64,000 bases of DNA from Dolichospermum compactum NIES-806. GTDB taxonomy: Bacteria > Cyanobacteriota > Cyanobacteriia > Cyanobacteriales > Nostocaceae. Positions 1 to 8,712 of the stretch are shown here, in pieces. Both the position numbers and the translations under genes were made by a program. How positions within the stretch are numbered: position 1 is the stretch's first letter; the number at the start of each line of letters is the position of its first letter. The stretch lies in NCBI RefSeq assembly GCF_002368115.1, contig NZ_AP018316.1, forward strand, positions 4,584,795 through 4,648,794, given 5' to 3'. The notes under the pieces were generated by a model, which saw nothing but the letters and a program-made list of their open reading frames with translations, was not told the origin of the DNA and ran no database searches.

Positions 1-311
1 TCGGCATCTTTGAATCTTGATAAATAAGCAATTCCTTGACTAAAATCCACACCATGAAAATTTACAGCATCCAATAAAACACCGTTAAATACAGCACCAC
101 GTAAATCAGCATCGCTAAAATTAGTATTTTCTAATTTCACGCTTGTAAACTCAATCCCAATTAAACTTTGTCCAGAAAAGTCTTTCCCCCCGATTCCCTT
201 ATTTACAAGAGAATTAGTAACACTAGAAGAACTTGCTGCTTGCGCTGATAGGGGAAACACAAACAACACTAGAGCTAAAATCACACTAGCCAAGATTGAG
301 CGATACTTCAT
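1..311 (-). CDS. Pentapeptide-repeat protein, secreted (3' end outside window)
   Basis: The minus-strand frame opens with ATG at 311 and runs off the left edge, so only the first 103 residues are visible. The N-terminus (MKYRSILASVILALVLFVF) is a signal peptide ending near SAQA, which suggests export to the periplasm or thylakoid lumen. From about residue 45 the sequence has the five-residue periodicity A(D/N)LxX of pentapeptide repeats (for example ENTNFSDADLRGAVFNGVLL), which fold as a right-handed beta-helix. Such exported proteins are numerous in cyanobacteria and mostly of unknown function. Length and C-terminus cannot be judged here. Confidence 0.8.
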   Translation of the reverse strand, partial: MKYRSILASVILALVLFVFPLSAQAASSSSVTNSLVNKGIGGKDFSGQSLIGIEFTSVKLENTNFSDADLRGAVFNGVLLDAVNFHGVDFSQGIAYLSRFKDA

Positions 312-465
312 AATTTTTGCTTAATAAATCTCAACAATTCCACCATTAATCATTAAACCGCAGGAAGGATGCAGAAGTGATTTTCTGCTAAATTAACAAC
401 GATCTCGTAGGATAGATAAATGTTGAGATGCGATCGCACGTAAACGTCAATATAAATAACTACCT

Positions 466-1650
466 GTGGCTAATCAAGAAAATATTACCTCATCGCCAGT
501 TGCTCATGGGGAAACCCCCCCAAATTTCCCAGCTTCCCAATCTCTGAAACGAACCCCTTTATATCAAATGGGTGTAGAACTCAAAGCCAGATTTACCAGC
601 TTTGGGGGCTGGGAAATGCCCATACAATATAGCAGTATCACCCAAGAACACCATGCCGTTAGGAATACCGCTGGAATGTTCGATATTTCTCACATGGGCA
701 AATTTACCCTCCAAGGTAAAAACCTGATTTCCCAACTGGAGTATTTAGTTCCTTCCGATTTAAGTCGGTTACAACCTGGACAAGCACAATATACCGTATT
801 GCTTAACCCCCAAGGCGGAATCATTGACGACATCATTATTTATTACCAAAATACAGACAGCACTGGGACGCAAAATCTAGTCATCATCGTTAACGCCTCA
901 ACTACCGACAAAGACAAAAAATGGCTATTAGCACATCTTGATCCTAATCTAGTCCAATTTCAAGACCTATCACGGGATAAAATCTTAATTGCCGTTCAAG
1001 GACCAACAGCTACTCATCATCTGCAATCCCTAGTCACAACAGACTTATCACCCATTAAGGCTTTTGGGCATTTAGAAACGACCATTTTTGGCAAACACGC
1101 ATTCCTCGCCCGCACAGGATACACTGGCGAAGATGGTTTTGAAGTAATGGTAGATTCTTCCGTTGGTATAGACTTGTGGCAAAGTTTATATAATGCTGGT
1201 GTTGTTCCCTGCGGACTTGGTTGTAGAGATACCCTTCGCTTAGAAGCGGCAATGGCACTTTATGGGCAAGATATTGACGATACCACCACACCTCTAGAAG
1301 CTGGCTTAGGTTGGTTAGTCCATTTAGATACCAAGGGTGATTTTATTGGCAGAGAAGTTTTAGTACAGCAGAAAGCCCAAGGAATATCCTGTAAACTCGT
1401 CGGTTTGCAAACACAAGGACGCAATATTCCTCGTCATGGCTACTCCGTATTATATTCCAAAGAAGTTGTAGGAGAAGTAACAAGTGGTACTCTCTCACTC
1501 ACACTCGGTTATCCCATCGCTTTAGCTTACGTTCCCACCCAGTTAGCAAAGCTTAAGCAGCAGCTAGATGTAGAAATTCGCGGTAAAGCTTACCCTGCGG
1601 TAGTTGTGAAACGCCCATTTTATCGCTCAAAGAATCGTGTTACTAACTGA
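466..1650 (+). CDS. gcvT: Aminomethyltransferase, glycine cleavage T-protein
   Basis: GcvT takes the aminomethyl group from lipoylated H-protein and, with tetrahydrofolate, makes methylene-THF and ammonia; in cyanobacteria it serves glycine and photorespiratory glycolate breakdown. The 394-residue product has the GCV_T fold: the F(T/G)GWEMP segment near residue 47, ISHMGK near 75, GYTGEDGFE near 220 and a C-terminal barrel with the DFIGREVL segment. The start used is GTG at 466, giving about 25 residues more than is usual before LKRTPLYQ; no good ribosome-binding site is seen, so the true start is uncertain. gcvH follows 82 bp downstream on the same strand. gcvP, often next in relatives, is absent here. 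Confidence 0.95.
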   Translation: MANQENITSSPVAHGETPPNFPASQSLKRTPLYQMGVELKARFTSFGGWEMPIQYSSITQEHHAVRNTAGMFDISHMGKFTLQGKNLISQLEYLVPSDLSRLQPGQAQYTVLLNPQGGIIDDIIIYYQNTDSTGTQNLVIIVNASTTDKDKKWLLAHLDPNLVQFQDLSRDKILIAVQGPTATHHLQSLVTTDLSPIKAFGHLETTIFGKHAFLARTGYTGEDGFEVMVDSSVGIDLWQSLYNAGVVPCGLGCRDTLRLEAAMALYGQDIDDTTTPLEAGLGWLVHLDTKGDFIGREVLVQQKAQGISCKLVGLQTQGRNIPRHGYSVLYSKEVVGEVTSGTLSLTLGYPIALAYVPTQLAKLKQQLDVEIRGKAYPAVVVKRPFYRSKNRVTN

Positions 1651-1732
1651 TAATCTTTGAGGTTTTTAAGGAATAATGTCTTTTAGGTTACTCTTGTAAC
1701 ACCATTTTTTTTAACGTGGAAGAGAAAGTGAT

Positions 1733-2125
1733 ATGTCTTTAGAATATCCCCAGGATTTTCGATACTTAGATTCCCATGAATATGTTCGTTTAGATGGAGA
1801 AATTGCCACTATTGGTATTACTGCGTTTGCTATAGAACAATTGGGTGATATTGTCTTTTTGGAACTGCCGGATATTGGTGATGTTATTACCAAGGGAGAT
1901 ACATTTGGTTCTATTGAATCCGTGAAGGCTGTTGAAGATTTGAATTCGCCTGTTACTGGTACAGTTGTAGAACGCAATCAACCTTTAATAGATGATCCAG
2001 AACAAGTAACTGAAGACCCTTATGGTGAGGGTTGGTTCTTAAAAGTTCGCATCAATGACCCTGATGAAGTTAATGAGGATACATTAACAGCAGATGAATA
2101 TAGTGATCAGGTGTTGGGTGTGTAA
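1733..2125 (+). CDS. gcvH: Glycine cleavage system H-protein
   Basis: Lipoyl carrier protein that shuttles the aminomethyl intermediate between the P, T and L proteins. The 130-residue length is normal. The lipoylation site is Lys65 in the canonical segment GSIESVKAVEDLNSPVTG. The C-terminal EDPYGEGWFLKV motif is also typical. The ATG at 1733 is preceded by GTGGAAGAGAAAG, a plausible ribosome-binding region. It is probably co-transcribed with gcvT. The gene ends against a 16-bp hairpin that overlaps the end of the convergent methyltransferase gene. Confidence 0.97.
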   Translation: MSLEYPQDFRYLDSHEYVRLDGEIATIGITAFAIEQLGDIVFLELPDIGDVITKGDTFGSIESVKAVEDLNSPVTGTVVERNQPLIDDPEQVTEDPYGEGWFLKVRINDPDEVNEDTLTADEYSDQVLGV

Positions 2126-2176
2126 ATAATTTCACTCATACATTCCCGAAAATGAAAAAAAAGGGCATCAATTAAA

Positions 2177-2219
2177 CTATATCTCAGCTTTTTTGGCAAC
2201 TTGAAAAGCTGAGATATAG
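2177..2219. terminator. 16-bp perfect hairpin between convergent genes
   Basis: Positions 2177-2192 and 2204-2219 are perfect inverted complements (CTATATCTCAGCTTTT / AAAAGCTGAGATATAG) with an 11-nt loop. The hairpin lies entirely inside the last codons of the minus-strand methyltransferase gene, whose stop codon is the outer edge of the stem. On the minus strand a T-rich run follows about 12 nt beyond the stem. A bidirectional terminator for gcvTH and the methyltransferase operon is the likeliest role. Confidence 0.6.
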
Positions 2220-3004
2220 GTAATTTGTATATTGCCTCCATAGTTATTTGCGATGTTTTCTCGTAATTCTGTAAATAAACTATTTCTAGTTTCTATATCT
2301 AGCTTTAGGTATGGAGTATAAGTGCTTAAAAGTAATAAAAAATCATCCATATAATAATTAACTTTACAGACAACTTGTTCGGAAACTAAATTTTTGAATT
2401 TACCTGAGTCAATGGCTTTTTGTCCTAAAGACTGCACTATCTCTTTTTGAGTTTGCATATCTTCATATCTATCCAAAAGTGGAGCATACTTTTGATATAT
2501 TTCTCGGAAACTTTGATAAACTTCATATTCTGGTTGTGGCGTCATATTCCACAGCAAAATTAAGGACCCCTCATTTTTTAAAGCTTGATTAATCTTGAGA
2601 TTACCAAATTCAGGATCAATCCAATGATAAGAAGTTGCTGCTAAAACAGCATCAAATTTTCCAGTTTCTAGTTCCCATTCTTCAAAGGTTTTCTGGTGAA
2701 TTTCTACCTGTGGATACATTTCACAGTTTTTTCTTGCTAAATTACAAGCTGCTAAACTTGGTTCTAGACAGATCATGGAAAAACCTAATTTAGCAAATGC
2801 TAAAGTTGCATTCCCGGGTCCACAACCTAATTCTAGAATATTAGCTTTGCTGGAAAGTTGGGTGAATTCTATAGCACCATTAATAATTTCTTGTGGATAG
2901 CGATGTCTGAATTTATTATAAGCTTCTGCAACATGAGAATACCAGTTTTTTCTGGTTTCTAAGTCTTGAGAATATAGATTTTTAAGTAGTTCCATTTCTT
3001 TCAT
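2177..3004 (-). CDS. Class I SAM-dependent methyltransferase
   Basis: A 275-residue Rossmann-fold methyltransferase. The SAM-binding motif I is ILELGCGPGNATLAFAKLG near residue 55, followed by an acidic motif II residue (CLEPS) and a motif IV-like region (FDAVLAATSYHWIDPE). The substrate is not recognisable; the family includes small-molecule and fatty-acyl-related methyltransferases such as BioC, but nothing here proves a link. It begins 9 bp after the stop of the upstream ketoacyl synthase gene on the same strand, so the two are probably one operon. Its last 14 codons form a strong hairpin. ATG start, no obvious anomaly. Confidence 0.85.
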   Translation of the reverse strand: MKEMELLKNLYSQDLETRKNWYSHVAEAYNKFRHRYPQEIINGAIEFTQLSSKANILELGCGPGNATLAFAKLGFSMICLEPSLAACNLARKNCEMYPQVEIHQKTFEEWELETGKFDAVLAATSYHWIDPEFGNLKINQALKNEGSLILLWNMTPQPEYEVYQSFREIYQKYAPLLDRYEDMQTQKEIVQSLGQKAIDSGKFKNLVSEQVVCKVNYYMDDFLLLLSTYTPYLKLDIETRNSLFTELRENIANNYGGNIQITYISAFQVAKKAEI

Positions 3005-3013
3005 AATTGATCC

Positions 3014-4150
3014 TTAATTTCCCAAAGCTATGACAGCATTTTGTCCACCAAAACCAAAGCTAAAACATAGGACTTGCTGAATTTTACGTTCTTGTGCTGA
3101 GGTGATGCAGTTTAAATTAAATTCTGGTTGCTGAAGTCCTACAGAAGGGGGTAAAATTTGATTTTGCAATGCCATGAGTGAAAAAGCTACACCTAAAGCT
3201 CCTGATGCTCCTAATGTATGACCTGTGCTACCTTTGGTGGAACTAATCGCTAATTTTGGGGAAAATAAGTGTTGAATAATTTTACTTTCCATTCGGTCAT
3301 TTAACTGGGTAGCTGTACCATGAGTGTGAATGTAGTCTATGTCTGTGGGTGAAATATGACTACGTTCTAAACATTGCTTAATGGCTATGATGGCACTTTT
3401 ACCTGCTGGTTCTGGTGAGTTCCCATGATATGCGTCTGCTGTCAAGCCAAAACCTAATATTTCTCCATAAATCTTCGCTTGTCTTTGGGTAGCTAACTCC
3501 GCAGATTCGAGAATCAAGACAGCACCACCTTCACCTAGTACCAAGCCTTCTCGCTGCAAATCAAAGGGATAAGCACCTGTTTTGGCTAAAGCCCCCATTT
3601 GCCTAAATCCGGCTATTGTCAGGGAGGTTATGGGTGCTTCTATTGCCCCTGTAATTACTCGTTGGTATTGCCCCGTTTTGATTAACATTGTAGCTTGAGC
3701 GATCGCCCAAATTCCCGTTGCACAAGCAGCCATTGGTGCTAAAACTGCTGCTGTTGAGCCTATTTTTCGGGCTATAGCGATCGCATTCATTTGTGGTAAA
3801 GTATTTAACCAATTGTCTAAGTTTAATTCTGCCTCTTCCTGATATATCTGTCGCGCCATTATCTCCCAAGATGCTTGATAACTCCGACTAGAACCAACTA
3901 CCACTGCACAATCAAACAAAGGTGCTACCAATTCGGCATCTTGTAGGGCTGAATTAACAACTATTTCCGTGAGTGTATTTAATAAAGAAGGTTTTTCAGC
4001 AATTAATCCCAGGGGAATGATTCCCAATTCTGGAAATATTTGATGTAATTTAATTCCCGTTTTTCCTAATAATAGATTTTGCCAATTAGCCTCTAAGCTT
4101 TCACCTAAAGCAGAAACTAGACCAATCCCAGTCACAACAACTCTAACCAA
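3014..4150 (-). CDS. Beta-ketoacyl-ACP synthase, KAS II (FabF)-like
   Basis: Condensing enzyme of the thiolase fold that extends acyl chains with malonyl-ACP. The 378-residue product keeps the Cys-His-His catalytic triad: Cys143 in APMAACATG, His277 in HTHGTAT and His311 in STGHTLGASG. It is shorter than housekeeping FabF (about 415 residues), so it may be a dedicated paralogue. The start is TTG at 4150, read as MVRVVVTGIG, the normal KAS N-terminus; no strong ribosome-binding site precedes it. The methyltransferase gene follows 9 bp later, suggesting a shared small acyl pathway of unknown product. Confidence 0.88.
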   Translation of the reverse strand: MVRVVVTGIGLVSALGESLEANWQNLLLGKTGIKLHQIFPELGIIPLGLIAEKPSLLNTLTEIVVNSALQDAELVAPLFDCAVVVGSSRSYQASWEIMARQIYQEEAELNLDNWLNTLPQMNAIAIARKIGSTAAVLAPMAACATGIWAIAQATMLIKTGQYQRVITGAIEAPITSLTIAGFRQMGALAKTGAYPFDLQREGLVLGEGGAVLILESAELATQRQAKIYGEILGFGLTADAYHGNSPEPAGKSAIIAIKQCLERSHISPTDIDYIHTHGTATQLNDRMESKIIQHLFSPKLAISSTKGSTGHTLGASGALGVAFSLMALQNQILPPSVGLQQPEFNLNCITSAQERKIQQVLCFSFGFGGQNAVIALGN

Positions 4151-4240
4151 TTTTAGATTTTAGATTTTAGATTTTAGATTTCAGCAGTTATCAGAAGTCA
4201 ATTATCAATTATTTTGCAACTGACAACTGACAACGGACTA
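4151..4240. repeat. Short tandem repeats (TTTAGAT and ACTGACA types)
   Basis: Four or five tandem TTTAGAT/ATTTTAG heptamers at about 4151-4180 are followed by degenerate CAACTGACA-type heptamers to 4240. These are the short tandemly repeated repetitive sequences typical of Nostocales intergenic DNA. They separate the ketoacyl synthase gene from the cyclophilin gene upstream. Confidence 0.8.
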
Positions 4241-4244
4241 CTGA

Positions 4245-5042
4245 CTACTGAGCAGTTTTCAAATTTTCTGCACCTTTCGTGACTTTAGCAGACTCAATGC
4301 GATCGCCTTGCTGGATTTTGTTAACTACCTCAAAACCTTTGGTAACATTACCAAACACGGCATAGTTACCATCCAAGAATGATAAATCTGCTAAAGCAAA
4401 GTAAAATTGAGAAGAAGCAGAATCCGGGGACTGTGATCTAGCCATAGCGATCGCTCCTTGCTTGTGTTGTAACACAGGCTTCTCAGTAATAGTCTTACTG
4501 TAAATAGGATCTTTTGCGCCTTTTGGTTTAATTTCTAACGGTATCCGTCGCTCAGTCTTAATTTGAGGATTAATATAACCACCAGTTCCCAATCTACTTT
4601 CGGGAAATTTGGGGTCTTTACCTTGTGGATCTCCACCTTGAACTACAAAAGGCTGAGGTTCGCGCACAACACGATGGAATACTAACCCGTCATAAACACC
4701 TTTTTGAACCAAATCCACAAAATTACCGCCAGTAATTGGCGCATTTGTCCCATCTATTTCCATCTCAATTTGTGTGGGGTTAACTACTTCTCCACGCTTC
4801 ACCGTCATCACCACCGTAGCCTTACCTTCAAGACGTGGCAAACTTTTGATTCCAGGAACACTCTCGCTAATAGTTTCTGATACTGTTTTTGCACTAGTAG
4901 TCGTGTCTGAGGTAGCTGTTGCAGTTGGGGATGCACTAGACGATGTTATATTACTCGCACATCCTCCCAAAGTTAAAGCGCCAATCATCAATAGAACTAC
5001 AAAAAATTGTGGAAATTTAAACCGCATTGTTAGTAACTGCAT
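4245..5042 (-). CDS. Peptidyl-prolyl cis-trans isomerase, cyclophilin type, lipoprotein
   Basis: Prolyl isomerase of the cyclophilin family, anchored outside the cytoplasmic membrane. The N-terminus carries a hydrophobic stretch and lipobox (LTLGGC, Cys about residue 28), followed by a Ser/Thr/Ala-rich linker to about 60. The cyclophilin domain fills the rest: GGNFVDLVQKGVYDGLVFHR, then FVVQGGDP, GAIAMARS and SSQFYFAL, ending with FGNVTKGFEVV. The 265-residue length is usual for the cyanobacterial lipoprotein form. ATG codons at residues 1 and 6 are both possible starts. It stands alone between a heptamer repeat and a palindromic repeat. Confidence 0.92.
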   Translation of the reverse strand: MQLLTMRFKFPQFFVVLLMIGALTLGGCASNITSSSASPTATATSDTTTSAKTVSETISESVPGIKSLPRLEGKATVVMTVKRGEVVNPTQIEMEIDGTNAPITGGNFVDLVQKGVYDGLVFHRVVREPQPFVVQGGDPQGKDPKFPESRLGTGGYINPQIKTERRIPLEIKPKGAKDPIYSKTITEKPVLQHKQGAIAMARSQSPDSASSQFYFALADLSFLDGNYAVFGNVTKGFEVVNKIQQGDRIESAKVTKGAENLKTAQ

Positions 5043-5083
5043 TAATCAAAATATCTTAATCTGTTCTTGCCAATTATTACTTA

Positions 5084-5114
5084 GATCCCGGACTTCTTTA
5101 AGAAGTCCGGGATC
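5084..5114. repeat. Perfect 31-bp palindromic repeat (GATCCCGGACTTCTT family)
   Basis: Two 15-bp arms (GATCCCGGACTTCTT and its complement) flank a single central T. Relatives occur at 17354-17417, as a half copy at 18163-18178, and at 52920-52949. It sits between ycf4 and the cyclophilin gene, where it could terminate ycf4 transcription, though no T-tract follows. Best viewed as a member of a dispersed palindrome family. Confidence 0.85.
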
Positions 5115-5149
5115 TTGTTTGTTGTTCACCAATCCAAACGCCAAAACTG

Positions 5150-5719
5150 CTAGAGTCCTTCTAAAGATACTCCTAAAAAACGAGCTAATTCCGCACCTTG
5201 GGTTTCCAAATCTGCCAAAGATAACGGTTGACCTACTCGTGTAAGGGGAATATCCCGTCTACCTTTGACCCGAAGATATAAAGCGCGTTGAGGATTCAGA
5301 CCTTCCTTAATCACAATTTTGACAGATTGTACATCTGAAATCCTGCCGTCAATTTGGATTTGACGATTTTTTCCGGGAAAACCCCAACGAAAGATTTTTA
5401 ATGTCCCCGTTTCCCGATTGAACTCATTATAACCACCACCTAAATCCCATAGAACTACAAGCCACAGATATGTAGCTAATAGCAAGCCAGCAGCACCATA
5501 TAGTCCCATCACCAATCCTTGAGGGACAAATATGAGTTGTGTTGCATCAGTAACTATGAGTAAATTAACTTTGAGATAACTAGAAATACTAGCTAAGAAA
5601 AAACCACTGGCTCCCATAGTTACAATACTTGCCCACCAGTAGTTACTAAACCGACGTGAACCAAGAACCTTTTGAGAGAGGAGGTTCTCGCTTTTATTAA
5701 TTGTTGTTGATACGGTCAT
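5150..5719 (-). CDS. ycf4: Photosystem I assembly protein Ycf4
   Basis: Thylakoid membrane protein that scaffolds photosystem I assembly. Recognised from the family N-terminal segment LGSRRFSNYWWASI, two transmembrane helices (about residues 30-50 and 68-90 of this version) and the strongly conserved GGGYNEFNRETGTLKIFRWGFPG-type region following the second helix. The start chosen is ATG at 5719, because AAGG lies 8 nt upstream and the resulting length (189 residues) is usual. A GTG at 5755 would add 12 residues without support. It is monocistronic, divergent from psbD across a 500-bp gap. Confidence 0.93.
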   Translation of the reverse strand: MTVSTTINKSENLLSQKVLGSRRFSNYWWASIVTMGASGFFLASISSYLKVNLLIVTDATQLIFVPQGLVMGLYGAAGLLLATYLWLVVLWDLGGGYNEFNRETGTLKIFRWGFPGKNRQIQIDGRISDVQSVKIVIKEGLNPQRALYLRVKGRRDIPLTRVGQPLSLADLETQGAELARFLGVSLEGL

Positions 5720-6219
5720 TAAACTACCTTGGACTATCTTTCTCAAGTCTGCCACTGAACCAGTCTGGATTGCAAGTTATCAAACAGATGACAATGAATT
5801 TTATCCTCAACTTCAAGGATTCTAGGGCGCAGGCCATTGAGAGAATTTAGGGCGCAGGCCCTGCGCCCCTACGAAGATTTATGAGAAAATCTGTGTCAAA
5901 TTGTTAAAATTCTGATTCTGATAGAAAATATTTAACTTCCTGTTCTATATCCAGCCCAAATTCTGACTAATGTGATAAGTTAAGAATCATTACGTTACCA
6001 AAACCTAGATTGCTGGTTAACGGTAGCCGATCATGTCATAATTTATGAGAAATGATCACTTTGTCAAGCAGTCAGTTCTCACAATCTTAGCGTCTGTAAG
6101 GCTGCTAGAATTGTAAAAAAAACGTTTAGTTCCTCACGGCAGATGATATAAATCAGTAAACTTGCTGAAACACTGCTTAAAAAACGTTGAAATTTTAGTA
6201 AAAACGAGGATTTTAGTAA
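5720..6219 (+). promoter_or_regulatory. 500-bp intergenic region upstream of psbD
   Basis: No gene is seen between ycf4 and psbD. The region must hold the psbD promoter and 5' leader. At 5822-5868 two copies of AGGGCGCAGGCC occur, the second forming a near-perfect palindrome (GGGCGCAGG/CCTGCGCCC); a related copy lies near 40973-40990. The 60 bp before psbD are AT-rich, with GAGGATTTT 5-13 nt upstream of the ATG. Individual promoter elements cannot be assigned with confidence. Confidence 0.5.
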
Positions 6220-7275
6220 ATGACCATCGCAGTTGGACGCGCCCCCAGTAGAGGGTGGTTTGACGTATTAGACGACTGGCTAAAGCGCGATCGCTTTGTA
6301 TTCGTAGGTTGGTCAGGAATATTATTATTCCCCTGTGCCTTCCTCGCATTAGGCGGTTGGCTAACTGGTACAACCTTCGTCACCTCCTGGTACACCCACG
6401 GACTAGCATCTTCTTACTTAGAAGGAGCTAACTTTTTAACAGTAGCAGTATCCACACCAGCCAACAGCATGGGACATTCCCTGTTGTTTCTGTGGGGACC
6501 TGAAGCTCAAGGTGACTTCACCCGTTGGATTCAACTCGGTGGTTTGTGGCCTTTCGTAGCCCTACATGGCGCATTCGGTTTGATTGGCTTCATGTTACGC
6601 CAATTTGAAGTCGCCCGTCTCGTCGGTCTTCGTCCTTATAACGCCCTTGCTTTCTCCGGTCCTATCGCCGTATTCGTCAGCGTGTTCCTGATGTATCCTC
6701 TAGGACAATCTAGCTGGTTCTTTGCACCTAGCTTTGGAGTAGCCGCAATTTTCCGTTTCCTCCTATTCCTACAAGGTTTCCACAACTGGACACTCAACCC
6801 CTTCCACATGATGGGTGTAGCGGGAATCTTAGGTGGAGCTTTACTTTGTGCCATCCACGGTGCCACAGTAGAAAACACCCTATTTGAAGACGGTGAAGGT
6901 GCAAACACTTTCCGCGCTTTCAACCCCACCCAAGCTGAAGAAACCTACTCTATGGTGACAGCAAACCGTTTCTGGTCACAGATTTTCGGTGTTGCTTTCT
7001 CCAACAAACGTTGGTTGCACTTCTTCATGTTGTTTGTCCCTGTGACAGGCTTGTGGATGAGTTCCATTGGGATCGTTGGTTTAGCATTAAACCTGCGGGC
7101 TTATGACTTCGTTTCCCAAGAATTACGGGCAGCAGAAGACCCAGAGTTTGAAACTTTCTATACCAAAAACATTTTACTGAACGAGGGTATCCGCGCTTGG
7201 ATGGCTCCTCAAGATCAACCCCACGAACAGTTCGTATTCCCAGAGGAGGTACTTCCACGTGGTAACGCTCTCTAA
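6220..7275 (+). CDS. psbD: Photosystem II D2 reaction-centre protein
   Basis: D2 pairs with D1 (PsbA) to bind P680, pheophytin, QA and the non-heme iron in photosystem II. The 351-residue length is canonical. The N-terminus MTIAVGRAPSRGWFDVLDDW, the five hydrophobic helices, the HNWTLNPFHMMGVAG segment with a chlorophyll histidine, and the C-terminal helix pair are all intact. It overlaps psbC by 17 bp, the arrangement conserved from cyanobacteria to chloroplasts. A light-responsive promoter upstream is expected from the family; it is not proven here. Confidence 0.99.
   Translation: MTIAVGRAPSRGWFDVLDDWLKRDRFVFVGWSGILLFPCAFLALGGWLTGTTFVTSWYTHGLASSYLEGANFLTVAVSTPANSMGHSLLFLWGPEAQGDFTRWIQLGGLWPFVALHGAFGLIGFMLRQFEVARLVGLRPYNALAFSGPIAVFVSVFLMYPLGQSSWFFAPSFGVAAIFRFLLFLQGFHNWTLNPFHMMGVAGILGGALLCAIHGATVENTLFEDGEGANTFRAFNPTQAEETYSMVTANRFWSQIFGVAFSNKRWLHFFMLFVPVTGLWMSSIGIVGLALNLRAYDFVSQELRAAEDPEFETFYTKNILLNEGIRAWMAPQDQPHEQFVFPEEVLPRGNAL
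7243..7250 (+). promoter_or_regulatory. Ribosome-binding site that fixes the psbC GTG start
   Basis: The sequence GAGGAGGT inside the end of psbD lies 8 nt before GTG at 7259. It is a near-perfect Shine-Dalgarno match and supports GTG, not a downstream ATG, as the psbC start. It lets psbC be initiated independently within the psbD coding region. Confidence 0.9.
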
Positions 7276-8641
7276 TAGAGTTATTAGTGGTGGACGCGAC
7301 CAAGAATCAAGCGGCTTCGCTTGGTGGTCCGGCAACGCCCGTTTAATCAATTTGTCTGGTAAACTACTTGGCGCTCACGTTGCCCATGCTGGTTTAATCG
7401 TCTTCTGGGCTGGAGCAATGACTTTGTTTGAAGTCTCTCACTTCATCCCAGAAAAGCCTATGTACGAACAAGGCTTGATTCTGCTTCCTCACCTCGCCAC
7501 ACTGGGTTGGGGCGTTGGTCCAGGTGGTGAAGTTTTTGATACATTCCCCTACTTTGTTGTGGGTGTACTTCACCTGATTTCCTCCGCAGTTCTAGGATTT
7601 GGCGGTATTTATCATGCCGTTCGCGGTCCTGAAACCTTAGAAGAATATTCTGCCTTCTTTGGTTATGACTGGAAAGACAAGAACAAAATGACCAACATCA
7701 TCGGCTTCCACCTGATCATCCTGGGATGCGGTGCGTTGTTATTGGTGCTGAAGGCTATGTTCTTCGGTGGAGTTTATGATACATGGGCTCCAGGTGGTGG
7801 TGATGTGCGTGTGATTACTAATCCCACACTCAACCCTGCAATCATCTTCGGTTATCTAATCAAAGCTCCCTTCGGTGGCGAAGGCTGGATTATTAGCGTT
7901 GATAACATGGAAGATGTTATCGGTGGTCACATTTGGATTGGTTTAACTTGTATTGCCGGTGGTATTTGGCACATCTTCACCAAGCCTTTTGCTTGGTCAC
8001 GTCGTGCCTCCATTTGGTCTGGTGAAGCTTATCTATCCTATAGCTTAGGTGCGCTCTCCTTAATGGGGTTCATCGCTTGCGTTATGGTGTGGTTTAACAA
8101 CACCGTTTACCCTAGCGAATTTTACGGTCCTACTGGTCCTGAAGCTTCTCAAGCTCAAGCTTTAACCTTCTTGATTCGTGACCAACGCTTGGGTGCTAAC
8201 GTCGGTTCTGCACAAGGTCCTACCGGTCTAGGTAAATACTTGATGCGCTCTCCATCCGGTGAAATTATCTTCGGTGGTGAAACCATGCGCTTCTGGGATT
8301 TTCGTGGTCCTTGGTTAGAGCCTCTTCGTGGACCTAACGGTCTTGATTTGGAAAAAATCAAGAATGATATTCAGCCTTGGCAAGCTCGTCGTGCCGCTGA
8401 ATACATGACCCACGCGCCTTTGGGTTCTTTGAACTCTGTGGGTGGTGTGGCTACGGAAATTAACTCATTCAACTATGTGTCTCCTCGTGCTTGGTTGGCG
8501 ACTTCACACTTCGTTTTAGGATTCTTCTTCCTCATTGGTCACTTATGGCACGCAGGCCGCGCCCGTGCTGCTGCTGGTGGTTTTGAGAAGGGTATTAACC
8601 GTGAAACAGAACCAGTAATGTTTATGCCTGACCTCGACTAG
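7259..8641 (+). CDS. psbC: Photosystem II CP43 chlorophyll-binding protein
   Basis: Inner antenna protein of photosystem II that also contributes to the Mn cluster environment through its large lumenal loop. The 460-residue product begins at the GTG codon at 7259 with a strong ribosome-binding site. It shows the six-helix antenna pattern with paired histidines, the lumenal loop containing GGETMRFWDFRGPWLEP, and the C-terminal HLWHAGRARAAAGGFEKGI segment. It is co-transcribed with psbD. A rho-independent terminator follows 42 bp after the stop. Confidence 0.99.
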   Translation: MVTLSNRVISGGRDQESSGFAWWSGNARLINLSGKLLGAHVAHAGLIVFWAGAMTLFEVSHFIPEKPMYEQGLILLPHLATLGWGVGPGGEVFDTFPYFVVGVLHLISSAVLGFGGIYHAVRGPETLEEYSAFFGYDWKDKNKMTNIIGFHLIILGCGALLLVLKAMFFGGVYDTWAPGGGDVRVITNPTLNPAIIFGYLIKAPFGGEGWIISVDNMEDVIGGHIWIGLTCIAGGIWHIFTKPFAWSRRASIWSGEAYLSYSLGALSLMGFIACVMVWFNNTVYPSEFYGPTGPEASQAQALTFLIRDQRLGANVGSAQGPTGLGKYLMRSPSGEIIFGGETMRFWDFRGPWLEPLRGPNGLDLEKIKNDIQPWQARRAAEYMTHAPLGSLNSVGGVATEINSFNYVSPRAWLATSHFVLGFFFLIGHLWHAGRARAAAGGFEKGINRETEPVMFMPDLD

Positions 8642-8683
8642 GTTTTTCTGGGCTTAATTACTGACAATATAATGCTTTTGATA

Positions 8684-8712
8684 GCTCTTGCCTAACCGCA
8701 AGGGCTTTTTTT
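8684..8712 (+). terminator. Rho-independent terminator of psbDC
   Basis: An 8-bp stem (GCTCTTGC / GCAAGGGC, one G-U pair) with a 6-nt loop is followed directly by seven T residues. It lies 42 bp after the psbC stop codon. Confidence 0.9.

Noticed and set aside
5084..5114. Palindrome as a dedicated terminator of ycf4
   Set aside because: No T-tract follows and the same palindrome family is dispersed; kept as repeat.
5760..6219. Regulatory RNA or riboswitch before psbD
   Set aside because: Only a dispersed palindrome was seen; no known riboswitch motif.
6134..8361. Open frames antisense to psbD and psbC
   Set aside because: They follow from the GC-biased codon pattern of highly expressed genes.
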